This document shows positions 1-9,568 of a DNA stretch of 35,241 nucleotides, in pieces. The notes beneath the pieces are model-generated. The model saw only the letters and a list, made by a program, of their open reading frames with translations. It was not told the origin of the DNA and made no database searches. The DNA comes from Treponema sp. GTDB lineage: Bacteria; Spirochaetota; Spirochaetia; Treponematales; Treponemataceae. The stretch's first letter is position 1; every line of letters begins with the position of its first letter. Location of the stretch: NCBI GenBank assembly GCA_024680155.1, contig JAILCM010000111.1:1-35241 (forward strand). Direction: 5' to 3'. The translations under genes and the position numbers were made by a program.

Positions 1-518
1 AATTTTTGTGCCGGGAAGAAAGTTCCAATCATGTTTTTGTAGTTATTAAAATCACAACCGGTTTTTCCACCAATTGAAGCGTCTACCATGGCAAGAAGGG
101 TAGTTGGTACAAACTGAACGGCAGCTCCACGCTTAAAAATACTTGCGGCAAATGCAGTAATATCACAAATAACTCCGCCACCAATTCCTACAAAAAGGTC
201 TTTTCGGGTAAAGCCAGCTTCAAGAGCTTTTGTAACAATAGAAAGAACGCTTTCCAAAGTTTTGTAAGGCTCGCCTGAACCTAGAATAAGCAACTGATCA
301 CGTCCGCAAACGTCATCATCAAATTCTGCAATAAAATCTTTCATGCAATCAAGGCTTGCAACAGTTGCGTCTGTTACAAAAAAACGTCTCTGCTCGTCAG
401 ATTTTCCTGGTTTGAATACAGAAATTAAATCTGGAGTTCCTTTGCAAAAAAAGATTTCTGATTTTGCAGTTCCACTGTGGATTGCCGGATACTTAATTTT
501 AAATTTTTCACTTGCCAT
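1..518 (-). CDS. aroB: 3-dehydroquinate synthase, N-terminal part (truncated by window edge; absent from ORF track because it has no stop in the window)
   Basis: Manual reverse-strand translation from ATG at 518: MASEKFKIKYPAIHSG...FVGIGGGVICDITAFAASIFKRGAAVQFVPTTLLAMVDASIGGKTGCDFNNYKNMIGTFFPAQK; GGG(V)xxD and VDxSIGGKTG..KNxIG motifs are typical of DHQ synthase. Confidence 0.9.
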   Translation of the reverse strand, partial: MASEKFKIKYPAIHSGTAKSEIFFCKGTPDLISVFKPGKSDEQRRFFVTDATVASLDCMKDFIAEFDDDVCGRDQLLILGSGEPYKTLESVLSIVTKALEAGFTRKDLFVGIGGGVICDITAFAASIFKRGAAVQFVPTTLLAMVDASIGGKTGCDFNNYKNMIGTFFPAQK

Positions 519-527
519 AATATTGAT

Positions 528-556
528 ATTTTAGTGTTTTTTTTGTACAGATACAA
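528..556 (-). promoter_or_regulatory. Putative sigma70 promoter of aroB: TTGTAT-N17-TAAAAT (reverse strand), -10 ends 9 nt before ATG
   Basis: Plus strand ATTTTA 528-533 and ATACAA 551-556 with a 17-bp spacer. Confidence 0.55.
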
Positions 557-619
557 TCAGCCGACAGGGCAAAACGGGAATTTAGTATGAACTGGCAGGG
601 GCGAGTATAAGGGTGGGGG

Positions 620-1234
620 TTAGTAAGTCCCGTCCATTTGTTTTAATTCTGCAAGATTTTTTTCTACACGTGCAATTTCGCGGTTGAGCATTTTTTCGTA
701 ATCAAGTTCGCCGGTTCTAATTCGTTCTCGTTCATCTTCCCAATTCTGCTTGTCTTGAATAAACAGAAAATTGAATGATGGCGCGTCAGATTTTTCGTAC
801 CATAAAAGCGCTTCCTGCCAATAGTAAAGTCCTGCTTTATAACACGAAAGAGCTTTTTCAAGATTGCTCTGGTATTCATCTTTCCAAGGAGAATCATAAA
901 ATGTAATGCAGGTTTTGTCGTAAATTCGTCCTAGCCTCAAATGCTGTTCAATCAGTTTTAAATTAATGTGCATCTGGAACAGGTAGCGGTATTTTTCCCA
1001 TTCTTTTTCGGTAGTGATTTTTACGCCTGTATAAAGCGGATTGCAAAAATCAGCTTGAGCCGCTTTTTCGAGCCAGTAAATATTTTCTATACAATCATCC
1101 GGCAACTGCTGATGATGAACGTGGTAAAGTTTATAAAAATCTTCCTTATATTTAACAAGGTAAGCGTTCGCACGGTTTTGAGGAATAATCATCAGACAAA
1201 GAATAAATGCCGCTGTAAGAATGTTCTTTTTCAC
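620..1234 (-). CDS. Secreted/periplasmic hypothetical protein (GTG start, N-terminal signal peptide)
   Basis: 204-aa ORF, MKKNILTAAFILCLMIIPQNRANA signal-like N-terminus; no family recognised. Confidence 0.7.
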   Translation of the reverse strand: MKKNILTAAFILCLMIIPQNRANAYLVKYKEDFYKLYHVHHQQLPDDCIENIYWLEKAAQADFCNPLYTGVKITTEKEWEKYRYLFQMHINLKLIEQHLRLGRIYDKTCITFYDSPWKDEYQSNLEKALSCYKAGLYYWQEALLWYEKSDAPSFNFLFIQDKQNWEDERERIRTGELDYEKMLNREIARVEKNLAELKQMDGTY

Positions 1235-1285
1235 AAAATTATTATCGGCGGAATTCTTTTTTAGATTAGAGAGGTTATAAAAACT

Positions 1286-1915
1286 TCAATTTTTCGGGGG
1301 AACCGTGATATAATCCTGAATAAATGCGCTGATTTCTTCAATTGATTTTTCGGCGTTAATGCGTACGACCTTCATTTCTTTGTATTCTGGGGAAGTTTCG
1401 TATTCGGCAATTACTTTTTCGTACTGAGCGGCAATTTTTTTCTGTAAATCAATTTTTTCGTAGATTTCTTTTTTTTCGTTGCGGGATTCAACTCGTTTTA
1501 AAGAAATTTCCGGGTTAATTTGAAAATAAAACAGTATTTCCGGGAGCGGGAAGGGCGAATTTAAAAGTTCCGGCAATTCTTTTCCACAAGATGCAGACTG
1601 ATATGCAAGACTTGAAAAAAAGTATCGGTCGCTTACAACAATTTTTCCGCTGTTGGCAAGTTCTACAATTCCGCCTTTTCCGTAAAGATGTTCACAACGG
1701 TCTGCGGCAAAAAGATATGCGTTTGTGCGTTCATCAACGTGGAATTCTCCAGAAAGCATTCGACGCAGAAATTTTCCAGTTTCAAGTGAAGTTGGTTCTG
1801 CAGTTGCAACAAATTTTTGCGGATTACTTGCGACAAGTTTTTGAATTTGAGTTGAAGTTCCGGCTCCGTCTATTCCTTCAAATACAATAAAATTTTTAAG
1901 TACTGTTTTATTCAT
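1286..1915 (-). CDS. tmk: Thymidylate kinase
   Basis: NFIVFEGIDGAGTSTQ P-loop and DRYFFSSLAYQ motif. The track start at 2017 is replaced by ATG 1915 (MNKTVLKNFIVFEG), because the upstream extension translates the 15-bp repeats. Confidence 0.85.
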   Translation of the reverse strand: MNKTVLKNFIVFEGIDGAGTSTQIQKLVASNPQKFVATAEPTSLETGKFLRRMLSGEFHVDERTNAYLFAADRCEHLYGKGGIVELANSGKIVVSDRYFFSSLAYQSASCGKELPELLNSPFPLPEILFYFQINPEISLKRVESRNEKKEIYEKIDLQKKIAAQYEKVIAEYETSPEYKEMKVVRINAEKSIEEISAFIQDYITVPPKN

Positions 1916-1921
1916 ATTTTG

Positions 1922-1927
1922 ATTATA
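1922..1927 (-). promoter_or_regulatory. Putative -10 (TATAAT, reverse strand) of tmk, 6 nt upstream of the ATG
   Basis: Reverse complement reads CGCTATAATCAAAATATG. Confidence 0.4.
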
Positions 1928-1939
1928 GCGGCTTTGGAC

Positions 1940-1984
1940 AAAAAGGACTACACCAAAAAGGACTACACCAAAAAGGACTACACC
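1940..1984. repeat. Perfect tandem repeat, 3 x 15 bp (AAAAAGGACTACACC), in the tmk/tamB divergent intergenic region
   Basis: Three identical copies: 1940-1954, 1955-1969, 1970-1984. Confidence 0.97.
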
Positions 1985-1998
1985 GTTGTTTATTTTTT

Positions 1999-2007
1999 TG
2001 GTATAAT
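1999..2007 (+). promoter_or_regulatory. Putative extended -10 (TGGTATAAT) upstream of tamB
   Basis: TGnTATAAT; ATG of tamB at 2059. Confidence 0.5.
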
Positions 2008-2058
2008 CTAATAGCAAAAATTTTCACTAAATAAGTTTGAAGGTTCCTGCAAAAAAAT

Positions 2059-5000
2059 ATGAAGATTAAGGTATCTCGCGTTACAAAAATAAGCTTTATA
2101 ATCTTTCTCGCTTTAATAATTACAACGGCTTCCATTGCGTATCCGTTGTATAAACGCGTCGAAAGAACAATTGATACCGAAACTGGCAAACTGTTTTCGC
2201 TTTTTTCTAATCAGATTGGACTTGAAATTCAATATGAATCGCTTTCACCTTCAATTCTTTCATTTTTTAAAATCCGCAACATTACAGCTTCTAACTTAAA
2301 AGGCGAAGCGGTTGTTACAGTCAAAGATACAAGAATCCGTTACAAAATCATGAGTCTTGTAAAAGGTGATTTTTCTGATTTTTTGCGTTCTGTTTATGTT
2401 GACGGCGTTTCTGTAGATTTGGAAAAACTTATTGAATTTATTACTACAATTATAGAAAAAAATGCCGGGCTTGAAGAAACTCCGCAGATTCAATTTGACC
2501 TTCAGCTTATAAAAGATTTTATTCCTGCAAATATTACGGTAAAAAATGTTTCGTTAATTTATGAAATTGAAGCCATGCTTGCAAGAATGAATGTCCGCGA
2601 AATTCTTGTAGAAAATTCTCACCGCAAAGAAAGCATCGAATTTTCAATGAAAGGTTCTGCATCATCGCTTTTTAAGACAAATCAAATGGAACTTAGCGCA
2701 ATGGTAGACCTTAACGGAAACTTGGCGCAAACTTTAGAAAATTCAAACTTACAGATTCATGTTTTTAATCTTACAAACGGCGACATTTATTTAAATAGCA
2801 TAAATCTGCTTGCCGGTTATTCAGATAAAAAAATTGATGTTCACACAATTCAAAGTGTTTTTCCTCTTTCTATAAATGCCGTTTATGATTTAGAAAATAA
2901 TGCGCTTTCGGCAAGTCTTAAAACCCAGGATTTGAATCCTCTTTCAGTAGTTTCGTCGTCGGTAAACAGGGAAGTGATGGATTTATTAAAAAATCTAAGG
3001 CTCACACTTGATGCAAATCTAGACTGCGACCTAAGTTCTTTTATTCCGGCTCAGGAAAACAATTCACAAACTTCCGACAAAACATCCGGCTCTCAATCCG
3101 CACAAAATATTCAATCCGCACAGATTCTGCCAATAAAATATAATGTAAAATCAACTGCTTATATTCCCGGAACGATTATTCCTGGTGGTGCAAATGCTGC
3201 CTTTTCTCTAAACGGAAATCAAAAAAAAGTAAATATCGATTATTTAAAACTGATGGGCCCAAATTGCGAAGGTGAGCTAAATCTTTCATTTTTGTTCGAT
3301 ACATTCCAGATTTCGGGATTTGCTGAAATTCAAAATTATACGCTTCCAAACGGATGCCAGATTTCTACAGAATTATATTTTGACCCTCTTAATAAAGGAT
3401 TCATGCTTTTTTCTCCACAGATTTTTGTTGGTGAAAAAGCCCTTACCGCTTTGCAGCTTTCGGTTATTCCGCAAAAAGATTCTTACGATTTTGATTTTGA
3501 AGTTTCTGATTACTCGCATATCGAAGGTGATGAACGCGGTAGCATTAAAATAGAAGGAAGTTATCTTTTAGATTCAAATTATGTTCAGACAAATGTTGTT
3601 TTGGATCGAATTTATCTTGATACAGCCGCAGAACTTGTTCAGCAGGTAATTCCTCTTGAGCAGGCAGAAAAAATGTCGGAAGTTGTGCCGGTTCTTTCTA
3701 CTTACGCTCTTTCTGGTGATTTGTATTTTTCTACCGATTTTAAATCGATTTCGTATAATGTGCCTTATATAATTGCTGCTCATACTGGAAATAAAGTTCA
3801 GTACCTCATGATTTCGGGTAACGGTAACGAACAATCTGTTCAGCTGGATTCTCTTTCGCTTATTATTGGACAATATGCGGTTACGGCTTCTGCTTCTTTA
3901 GATACAATGGCTGATTCAAAAGAAATTTTCTTTGACAGTGATATTATTGCAGGTTCAGTACCGTATCATTTTTCGGGAGTTTATATGCCGGAAGTTGTAA
4001 AAGTAAGCGGAAGTTATGGAATGGACCTTGAATTGCGGCTTAATAAAGACAAAATTGATGCTAGTCTTATAATGGATAGTCTTCCGGTTATAATTGGAAA
4101 TCTTTCTCTTGTTTTTTCTACCGACAGTTATTTTACTTATACAAATCAGGACGGACCTTCTTTACAAATTTCGCGTTTTGAAATGGAAGAAGCGTCGGCT
4201 GGTGCAAATGTAAATCCAAAACTTTTGTTTACGGCGGATGCTACAAAATATGGTGCACAACTTAGTTCAATTTCGTATTCCGATATGTATTCGGTTTTAA
4301 ATGGAAGTGCAGATTTAGCCCTTAATTTGAGTGGAAATCAATTTGAATCGGCAACTTTAACCGGAAGCCTTAAAAATCATTTTTCGGAAGAAGAAATTGT
4401 AATTGATGCGTCTATTTCTAATCCGGAAGGTCTTGAACTTACTGCTAAAAATTTACTTAGTTCTTTGTATTTAAGTTCGCAGATAGAAATTAACAGTTTT
4501 GGATTAAGCCGATTTACAAAATCAAACAATGCAAATGACGAAATTTCCGCTTCTATGTCGCTTTCGGGAACTCTTGAACATCCGTTTGCAATGGCAGAAA
4601 TTTCCAAGCTTAATCTTTTTACCGGAACCGAAGTTATTTCTGGAACAGGAACGGTCATTCTGGAAGATAAAGATTTATCAATTGAAAATTTCAAAATCGG
4701 TTCAGACAACTGGAGCTTTAAAGATTTTAAAGGAATGTTCTCTCTTGAAAATATGACAGGAGCTTTTGATGCCGCAGTTTATGCTGATATGGGTGAAAAA
4801 GATATAGAAATTCCGCTTCATTTTTCTATAGAAGATTCTTACATTCCAGAAAACACTTTTATTCCAAAAGCAATGGTTGTAAACGTAAAATCATCTGGAT
4901 TGCGTGGTTCTTTAGTGCGAAAATCCGTTCCGTTCGGGCTTACAATGATGCTTTCCGATGATATTGTTACATTCTATTCTACGGATAACGTTGGTTTGTT

Positions 5001-6552
5001 TGGAAGTTTCCGTATGGATGGCGAAGTTTCTGCTTCCATTAAAACTGGTGATTTTTTGAGTGCTGAATTTACCGGTAATGTTCTTGCAAAAAATATGCTT
5101 TTAAAACTGAACAATATCAATTGTGATTTAGCAAAAATTACTTCTTACTTAAAGCTTGATGAAGTTCTTCAGATTAATTCAAGTTTTTTAAAAGGACACG
5201 TAAGTCTTGCAGGAACAATGTTTTCACCTGAATTTAGCGGTGCAATTTCTCTTTCTGATTTGGATTTTTCTATTCCAATGGCTTTGCCTTATCCAATTAA
5301 AACTGATAAAGTCTTAATCACAATTGTAAACAGCGAAATTAATATTTTTGATACAACTTTCTTTATAAAAAATTCAAAACAGAGTTTTACTGCAAGCTGT
5401 AAAATTGCCATGAATCAATGGATGCTTGATTATATGGAAGTAAAACTCGATACACCAAAAAAGACGCTTATTCCAATAAAAGTAAAAATGCCGTTCCTTT
5501 CTGTTGAAGGCGATACCGGTTTTAATTTGAATCTTTATTTTGAAAACAACAATTTTGATATTGAAGGTTCCGTCGTATTTGAAAAACTTGGCGTAATGGT
5601 AGATGTTACAAAACTTTCTATGGAAACTGAAGCTTCTTCTTCTGCAATGCCAGATATTGGAATTCGTACAAATCTTGATGTTTTATTCGGTACACATACA
5701 AACTTGAACGTAAATCCTCTTATGCGCTGTATTCTTGTTCCAGATACTCACGTGGCTGTAAAAATGGATTCTGCGGCCGAACTTTACGAAATTGACGGTC
5801 TTATAAAACTTAAATCAGGTGATATTGCGTATTTAAATAGAAACTTTTACATCAAAGAAGGAACGTTAAAATTCAATCCGGATGATATTACAAACCTTAT
5901 GGTAACAATCCGTGCCGAAACCAGAGAGCGTGATTCAAATAATCAAACTGTACGCATCATCCTTTCTGCCGAAAACCAGAGCATTTTGAATTTTAATCCA
6001 GTTTTTTCTTCAATTCCGCCAAAATCAGAATCAGAAATCCGTTCTTTAATGGGACAAATTATTGTTGCGGATGCTGATACTGCCAGCGAATTCCTTTTTT
6101 CTGCCAGCGATTATGTTTTGCAGAGTACCGTAATGCGTAATTTGGAAAACAAGTTGCGTGACTCCCTTAATTTTGATATATTCTCTGTACGTACTAATAT
6201 TTTGCAGAATACGTTGAGTAGTGTAACAGGAAATACTTTTGCCCGTAATGGAAGTGTAAATAATAATTCTATTACAATAGGTAACCTTCTTGATAATTCG
6301 ACTGTTTATATTGGTAAATACTTCGGTAGTGTTTTGTATGTAGATGCAATGCTTCATCTGTCGGCTCAAAATCCGACTTCTATCTTGGATAATGATATTA
6401 CAAAGCTTAGTTTTAAACCTGAATTTGGAATGGAACTTGAGCTTCCTATAGTAAATATCAGATGGAATATGGCACCGAATATAGATGCTTTGATGAAGCA
6501 GCAGTATGTTCCTTCTACATCAATTTCACTTAACTGGAAGTTTTCATTTTAA
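2059..6552 (+). CDS. tamB: TamB / DUF490-type inner-membrane-anchored AsmA-like translocation and assembly protein
   Basis: 1497 aa, N-terminal TM, beta-rich body, C-terminal GDIAYLNRNFYIKEGTLKFNPDD....IRAETRERD region typical of TamB; directly upstream of bamA. Confidence 0.85.
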   Translation: MKIKVSRVTKISFIIFLALIITTASIAYPLYKRVERTIDTETGKLFSLFSNQIGLEIQYESLSPSILSFFKIRNITASNLKGEAVVTVKDTRIRYKIMSLVKGDFSDFLRSVYVDGVSVDLEKLIEFITTIIEKNAGLEETPQIQFDLQLIKDFIPANITVKNVSLIYEIEAMLARMNVREILVENSHRKESIEFSMKGSASSLFKTNQMELSAMVDLNGNLAQTLENSNLQIHVFNLTNGDIYLNSINLLAGYSDKKIDVHTIQSVFPLSINAVYDLENNALSASLKTQDLNPLSVVSSSVNREVMDLLKNLRLTLDANLDCDLSSFIPAQENNSQTSDKTSGSQSAQNIQSAQILPIKYNVKSTAYIPGTIIPGGANAAFSLNGNQKKVNIDYLKLMGPNCEGELNLSFLFDTFQISGFAEIQNYTLPNGCQISTELYFDPLNKGFMLFSPQIFVGEKALTALQLSVIPQKDSYDFDFEVSDYSHIEGDERGSIKIEGSYLLDSNYVQTNVVLDRIYLDTAAELVQQVIPLEQAEKMSEVVPVLSTYALSGDLYFSTDFKSISYNVPYIIAAHTGNKVQYLMISGNGNEQSVQLDSLSLIIGQYAVTASASLDTMADSKEIFFDSDIIAGSVPYHFSGVYMPEVVKVSGSYGMDLELRLNKDKIDASLIMDSLPVIIGNLSLVFSTDSYFTYTNQDGPSLQISRFEMEEASAGANVNPKLLFTADATKYGAQLSSISYSDMYSVLNGSADLALNLSGNQFESATLTGSLKNHFSEEEIVIDASISNPEGLELTAKNLLSSLYLSSQIEINSFGLSRFTKSNNANDEISASMSLSGTLEHPFAMAEISKLNLFTGTEVISGTGTVILEDKDLSIENFKIGSDNWSFKDFKGMFSLENMTGAFDAAVYADMGEKDIEIPLHFSIEDSYIPENTFIPKAMVVNVKSSGLRGSLVRKSVPFGLTMMLSDDIVTFYSTDNVGLFGSFRMDGEVSASIKTGDFLSAEFTGNVLAKNMLLKLNNINCDLAKITSYLKLDEVLQINSSFLKGHVSLAGTMFSPEFSGAISLSDLDFSIPMALPYPIKTDKVLITIVNSEINIFDTTFFIKNSKQSFTASCKIAMNQWMLDYMEVKLDTPKKTLIPIKVKMPFLSVEGDTGFNLNLYFENNNFDIEGSVVFEKLGVMVDVTKLSMETEASSSAMPDIGIRTNLDVLFGTHTNLNVNPLMRCILVPDTHVAVKMDSAAELYEIDGLIKLKSGDIAYLNRNFYIKEGTLKFNPDDITNLMVTIRAETRERDSNNQTVRIILSAENQSILNFNPVFSSIPPKSESEIRSLMGQIIVADADTASEFLFSASDYVLQSTVMRNLENKLRDSLNFDIFSVRTNILQNTLSSVTGNTFARNGSVNNNSITIGNLLDNSTVYIGKYFGSVLYVDAMLHLSAQNPTSILDNDITKLSFKPEFGMELELPIVNIRWNMAPNIDALMKQQYVPSTSISLNWKFSF

Positions 6553-6571
6553 TTAAAAATAGAGGTTTTTT

Positions 6572-8992
6572 ATGCGAAATCGCGCGTTTTTTGTAATGCT
6601 GTTCCTTTTGTTAGGTTTTTCAGTTTTTGCTCAGGAATCTGATGATTGGTATGTTGACCAGCCTATTACAAAAATAGATTTTGAAGGTCTTAGAAATGTA
6701 AAAAAATCTGATTTGAACGGTGTAACAAGCTATTATTTGAATAAACCTTTTACAGATGATAATTACAACGATCTTCTTGACCGTTTATATGCACTTGATT
6801 TGTTTGAGGATATTGAACCTTACGCAAAACATGAATCAAAGAACAATAATAATGTAATGCTCGTTTTTGTAGTAAAAGAGCGTCCTGTAATTTCTTCAAT
6901 CAGTTTTTCAGGAAATAAAAAAATCCGTAATGCTGATTTGCGAGAAGTTGTAAAATCAAAAGCAACTGATGTTTATGTAGAAGGGAAAATCCTTTTGGAT
7001 GAACGAATGCTCCGTGATCACTATCTTTCAAAAGGATATTCTAATTCAAGAATAAGCCACAAAATTGAAGATACTGAAAGCGGTGTAAAAGTTACTTTTG
7101 TAATTGATGAAGGTTCAAATACTGTAATTAAGGCAATTAATTTTTCTGGTAATACAATTGCTTCTGCAAGAGCATTAAAATCGAAAATGCAGCTTAAAGA
7201 AGTTGGTTTTATGAAAGACGGTGCATTCCAACAATCACTTTTGGAAGCTGATAAAAAAGTAATTCTGAATTATTACCGTGAACGTGGCTATGTGGATGCA
7301 AATATTGTTGACGTAAGAATGGATTCTGAACTTAATGAAGCAAAACAGCGTCTTGAATATACTATTACTTTTGTAATTCAGGAAGGAACTCAGTATAAAT
7401 ATTCTGGAATTTCAGTTTCTGGTAACGAAGTTTTTTCTAATGAAGAGTTGCTTGCTAAGATGAAACTTCGTGAAGGTGCTGTATATAATGAAGTAAAATT
7501 CCAGGAAGGGCTTGCAAATATGTCTGGCCTTTACTACGAATACGGTTATATGTCTGCTGATTTTTACCCGATGCCAATTAAAGATATTGACCGTCACGAA
7601 ATTGGTTACGAAATCAAAATTACAGAAAATAAACGCAGTCACGTAGAAAATATTATAATCAAAGGAAATACAAAAACAAAGGATTATGTAATCCGCCGCG
7701 AAATTCCAATTGAACCAGGTGATGTTTTTTCCCGAGATAAAATTGTTAATGGTATAAGAAATCTTTACAATTTGCAGTATTTTTCTAACATCATTCCAGA
7801 ACCTCAGGCTGGTTCCGAAGAAAATCTTGTAGACCTTGTTTTTAATGTAGAAGAGCAGTCAACTACAACTTTGAACTTTGGTATGACCTTTTCTGGTGTA
7901 ACAGATCCAAACGAAATTCCAATTTCTCTTTATGGACGTTTGCAGAATACAAATCTTTTTGGAGAAGGAAAATCTCTTTCTACACAGCTAACTCTTTCTA
8001 ATACTCAGCAGTCAATTGATTTGACTTACGGACAAAACTGGATTGGTAATCTTCCAATTGCCTTCAGTCAGTCGTTGTCATTCTCTCATACAAATTCTAC
8101 AACTCAAACAAACTGGTATAGTCCAACAATGGGCCTGGATCAGTATTATTATTACATGGCTTATGAAGGATGGACTGGAAGTTTAGGAACCGCATTCTCA
8201 AGAAGATGGACTCCAGATTTTGCAATTCTTACAGCAGGTGCAGGTATTACAAACTCACTTACAAACTATGTATATGATGAATCTGCTTTTACTCCAACAG
8301 ACCTTGGTATTTCAATGTTTGCAAACCGCTGGGGATTGTTAAACAGTGTATGGACAAGTTTTTCTGTTGATGGCCGTGATATTAGTTATGATCCTTCAAA
8401 AGGATGGTTTACAAGCGAACGACTTTCGTGGTATGGACTTATTCCGGGGCTCGAAAAGGAATTCTTCTTAAAATCAGATACAAAACTTGAAGGTTACCTT
8501 ACTTTGTTTAATATTCCGTTCACCGATGAATATAGCTTAAAAGGTGTTCTTGCTGGACTTACAAGTTTTACAGCTTTGTTCCCTGCATTTGATACAACAA
8601 TCAGCGAATCAAACAGACTTTATATTGACGGTATGTTTAATGGCCGTGGTTGGACAGAAATTTATAAAACTTCTGCGGCTCGAGGACAGGCAATGTGGAG
8701 CAGTCAGGTTGAATTCCGTGTTCCAATTGTTCCAAATATTATTGGTGTTGATGTATTCCATGATGCAGTTGCAATTAAAGATAATGTTGGCGAAATGTTT
8801 TCTGGTCTTAATTTGAATGATTTTTACTTTAGTTTTGGTCCTGGAATCCGTTTCCTTGTTCCGCAGTTCCCGCTTCATCTTTTGTTTACATGGCGCTATA
8901 GAATTCAAGACGGTCAATTCCAGTGGGCAGATTCAAACAATATTAAAGATGCCTTCCAATTTGTATTGTCATTCAATATTACAAACAGGTAA
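6572..8992 (+). CDS. bamA: Outer membrane protein assembly factor BamA (POTRA domains plus barrel)
   Basis: Signal peptide, repeated POTRA signatures (ISFSGNKKIRNADLREVV, INFSGNTIASARALKSKM, IIIKGNTKTKDYVIRREIPIEPGDVFSRDKI), FGPGIRFLVPQFPLHLLFTWRY near the C-terminus. Confidence 0.95.
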   Translation: MRNRAFFVMLFLLLGFSVFAQESDDWYVDQPITKIDFEGLRNVKKSDLNGVTSYYLNKPFTDDNYNDLLDRLYALDLFEDIEPYAKHESKNNNNVMLVFVVKERPVISSISFSGNKKIRNADLREVVKSKATDVYVEGKILLDERMLRDHYLSKGYSNSRISHKIEDTESGVKVTFVIDEGSNTVIKAINFSGNTIASARALKSKMQLKEVGFMKDGAFQQSLLEADKKVILNYYRERGYVDANIVDVRMDSELNEAKQRLEYTITFVIQEGTQYKYSGISVSGNEVFSNEELLAKMKLREGAVYNEVKFQEGLANMSGLYYEYGYMSADFYPMPIKDIDRHEIGYEIKITENKRSHVENIIIKGNTKTKDYVIRREIPIEPGDVFSRDKIVNGIRNLYNLQYFSNIIPEPQAGSEENLVDLVFNVEEQSTTTLNFGMTFSGVTDPNEIPISLYGRLQNTNLFGEGKSLSTQLTLSNTQQSIDLTYGQNWIGNLPIAFSQSLSFSHTNSTTQTNWYSPTMGLDQYYYYMAYEGWTGSLGTAFSRRWTPDFAILTAGAGITNSLTNYVYDESAFTPTDLGISMFANRWGLLNSVWTSFSVDGRDISYDPSKGWFTSERLSWYGLIPGLEKEFFLKSDTKLEGYLTLFNIPFTDEYSLKGVLAGLTSFTALFPAFDTTISESNRLYIDGMFNGRGWTEIYKTSAARGQAMWSSQVEFRVPIVPNIIGVDVFHDAVAIKDNVGEMFSGLNLNDFYFSFGPGIRFLVPQFPLHLLFTWRYRIQDGQFQWADSNNIKDAFQFVLSFNITNR

Positions 8993-9001
8993 AATACAGA
9001 G

Positions 9002-9535
9002 GTGTGTATGAATAAATTTTCAAAATTGTTAGCAGTTGTATTTGTTCTTTTTGCTTGTTCTGCAGGACTTTTTGCTCAGCAGCAGATTACAAAATTTGGT
9101 GTTGTTGATACAGCAAAAGTTTATAATGCTTATTTTAGAACTTCGGCTCCAGTAAGAAATTACGAAAAAAAGAAGGCTGAATTTCAGGCAGAAATTAATA
9201 AGCGTACAGAAGAAATCCGTCAACTTCAGCAGAAAAAACTGGAATATGAAAAAAACGGAAATGATTCAATGGCTTTAAAAACTGAATCAGAAATTACAAA
9301 AAAGAAAGATTATATCACTGAATATACAAACGCAAAAAATGTAGAACTTGAATCTATGCAAAAATCGCTCCAGACATCTGATGATTTTTACAAAAAACTT
9401 TACAATACTCTTGCTCGAATTGCCGAAAGCGGTGGTTACAGTATGATTTTAAGTTTGCAGGATGCAAATGCAATTTTGTGGTACAGTTCTTCTGTTGATA
9501 TTACTGAGCAGGTAATATCGGATCTTGGCTTGTAA
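9002..9535 (+). CDS. OmpH/Skp family periplasmic chaperone
   Basis: Signal peptide, FGVVDTAKVYNAYF start, long central coiled coil, follows bamA. Confidence 0.8.
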   Translation: MCMNKFSKLLAVVFVLFACSAGLFAQQQITKFGVVDTAKVYNAYFRTSAPVRNYEKKKAEFQAEINKRTEEIRQLQQKKLEYEKNGNDSMALKTESEITKKKDYITEYTNAKNVELESMQKSLQTSDDFYKKLYNTLARIAESGGYSMILSLQDANAILWYSSSVDITEQVISDLGL

Positions 9536-9568
9536 CAATAATTGTAATTTTATTTAAGAAAACTACCA

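Noticed and set aside
1923-2189. Reverse ORF of 88 aa over the tmk/tamB intergenic region and tamB start
   Set aside because: Runs through the 15-bp repeats and antisense to tamB; no plausible start context or domain.
8957-8992. BamA C-terminus ends ...FQFVLSFNITNR rather than in an aromatic residue
   Set aside because: Could reflect a normal spirochaete variation of the beta-signal; not enough to claim novelty without an alignment.
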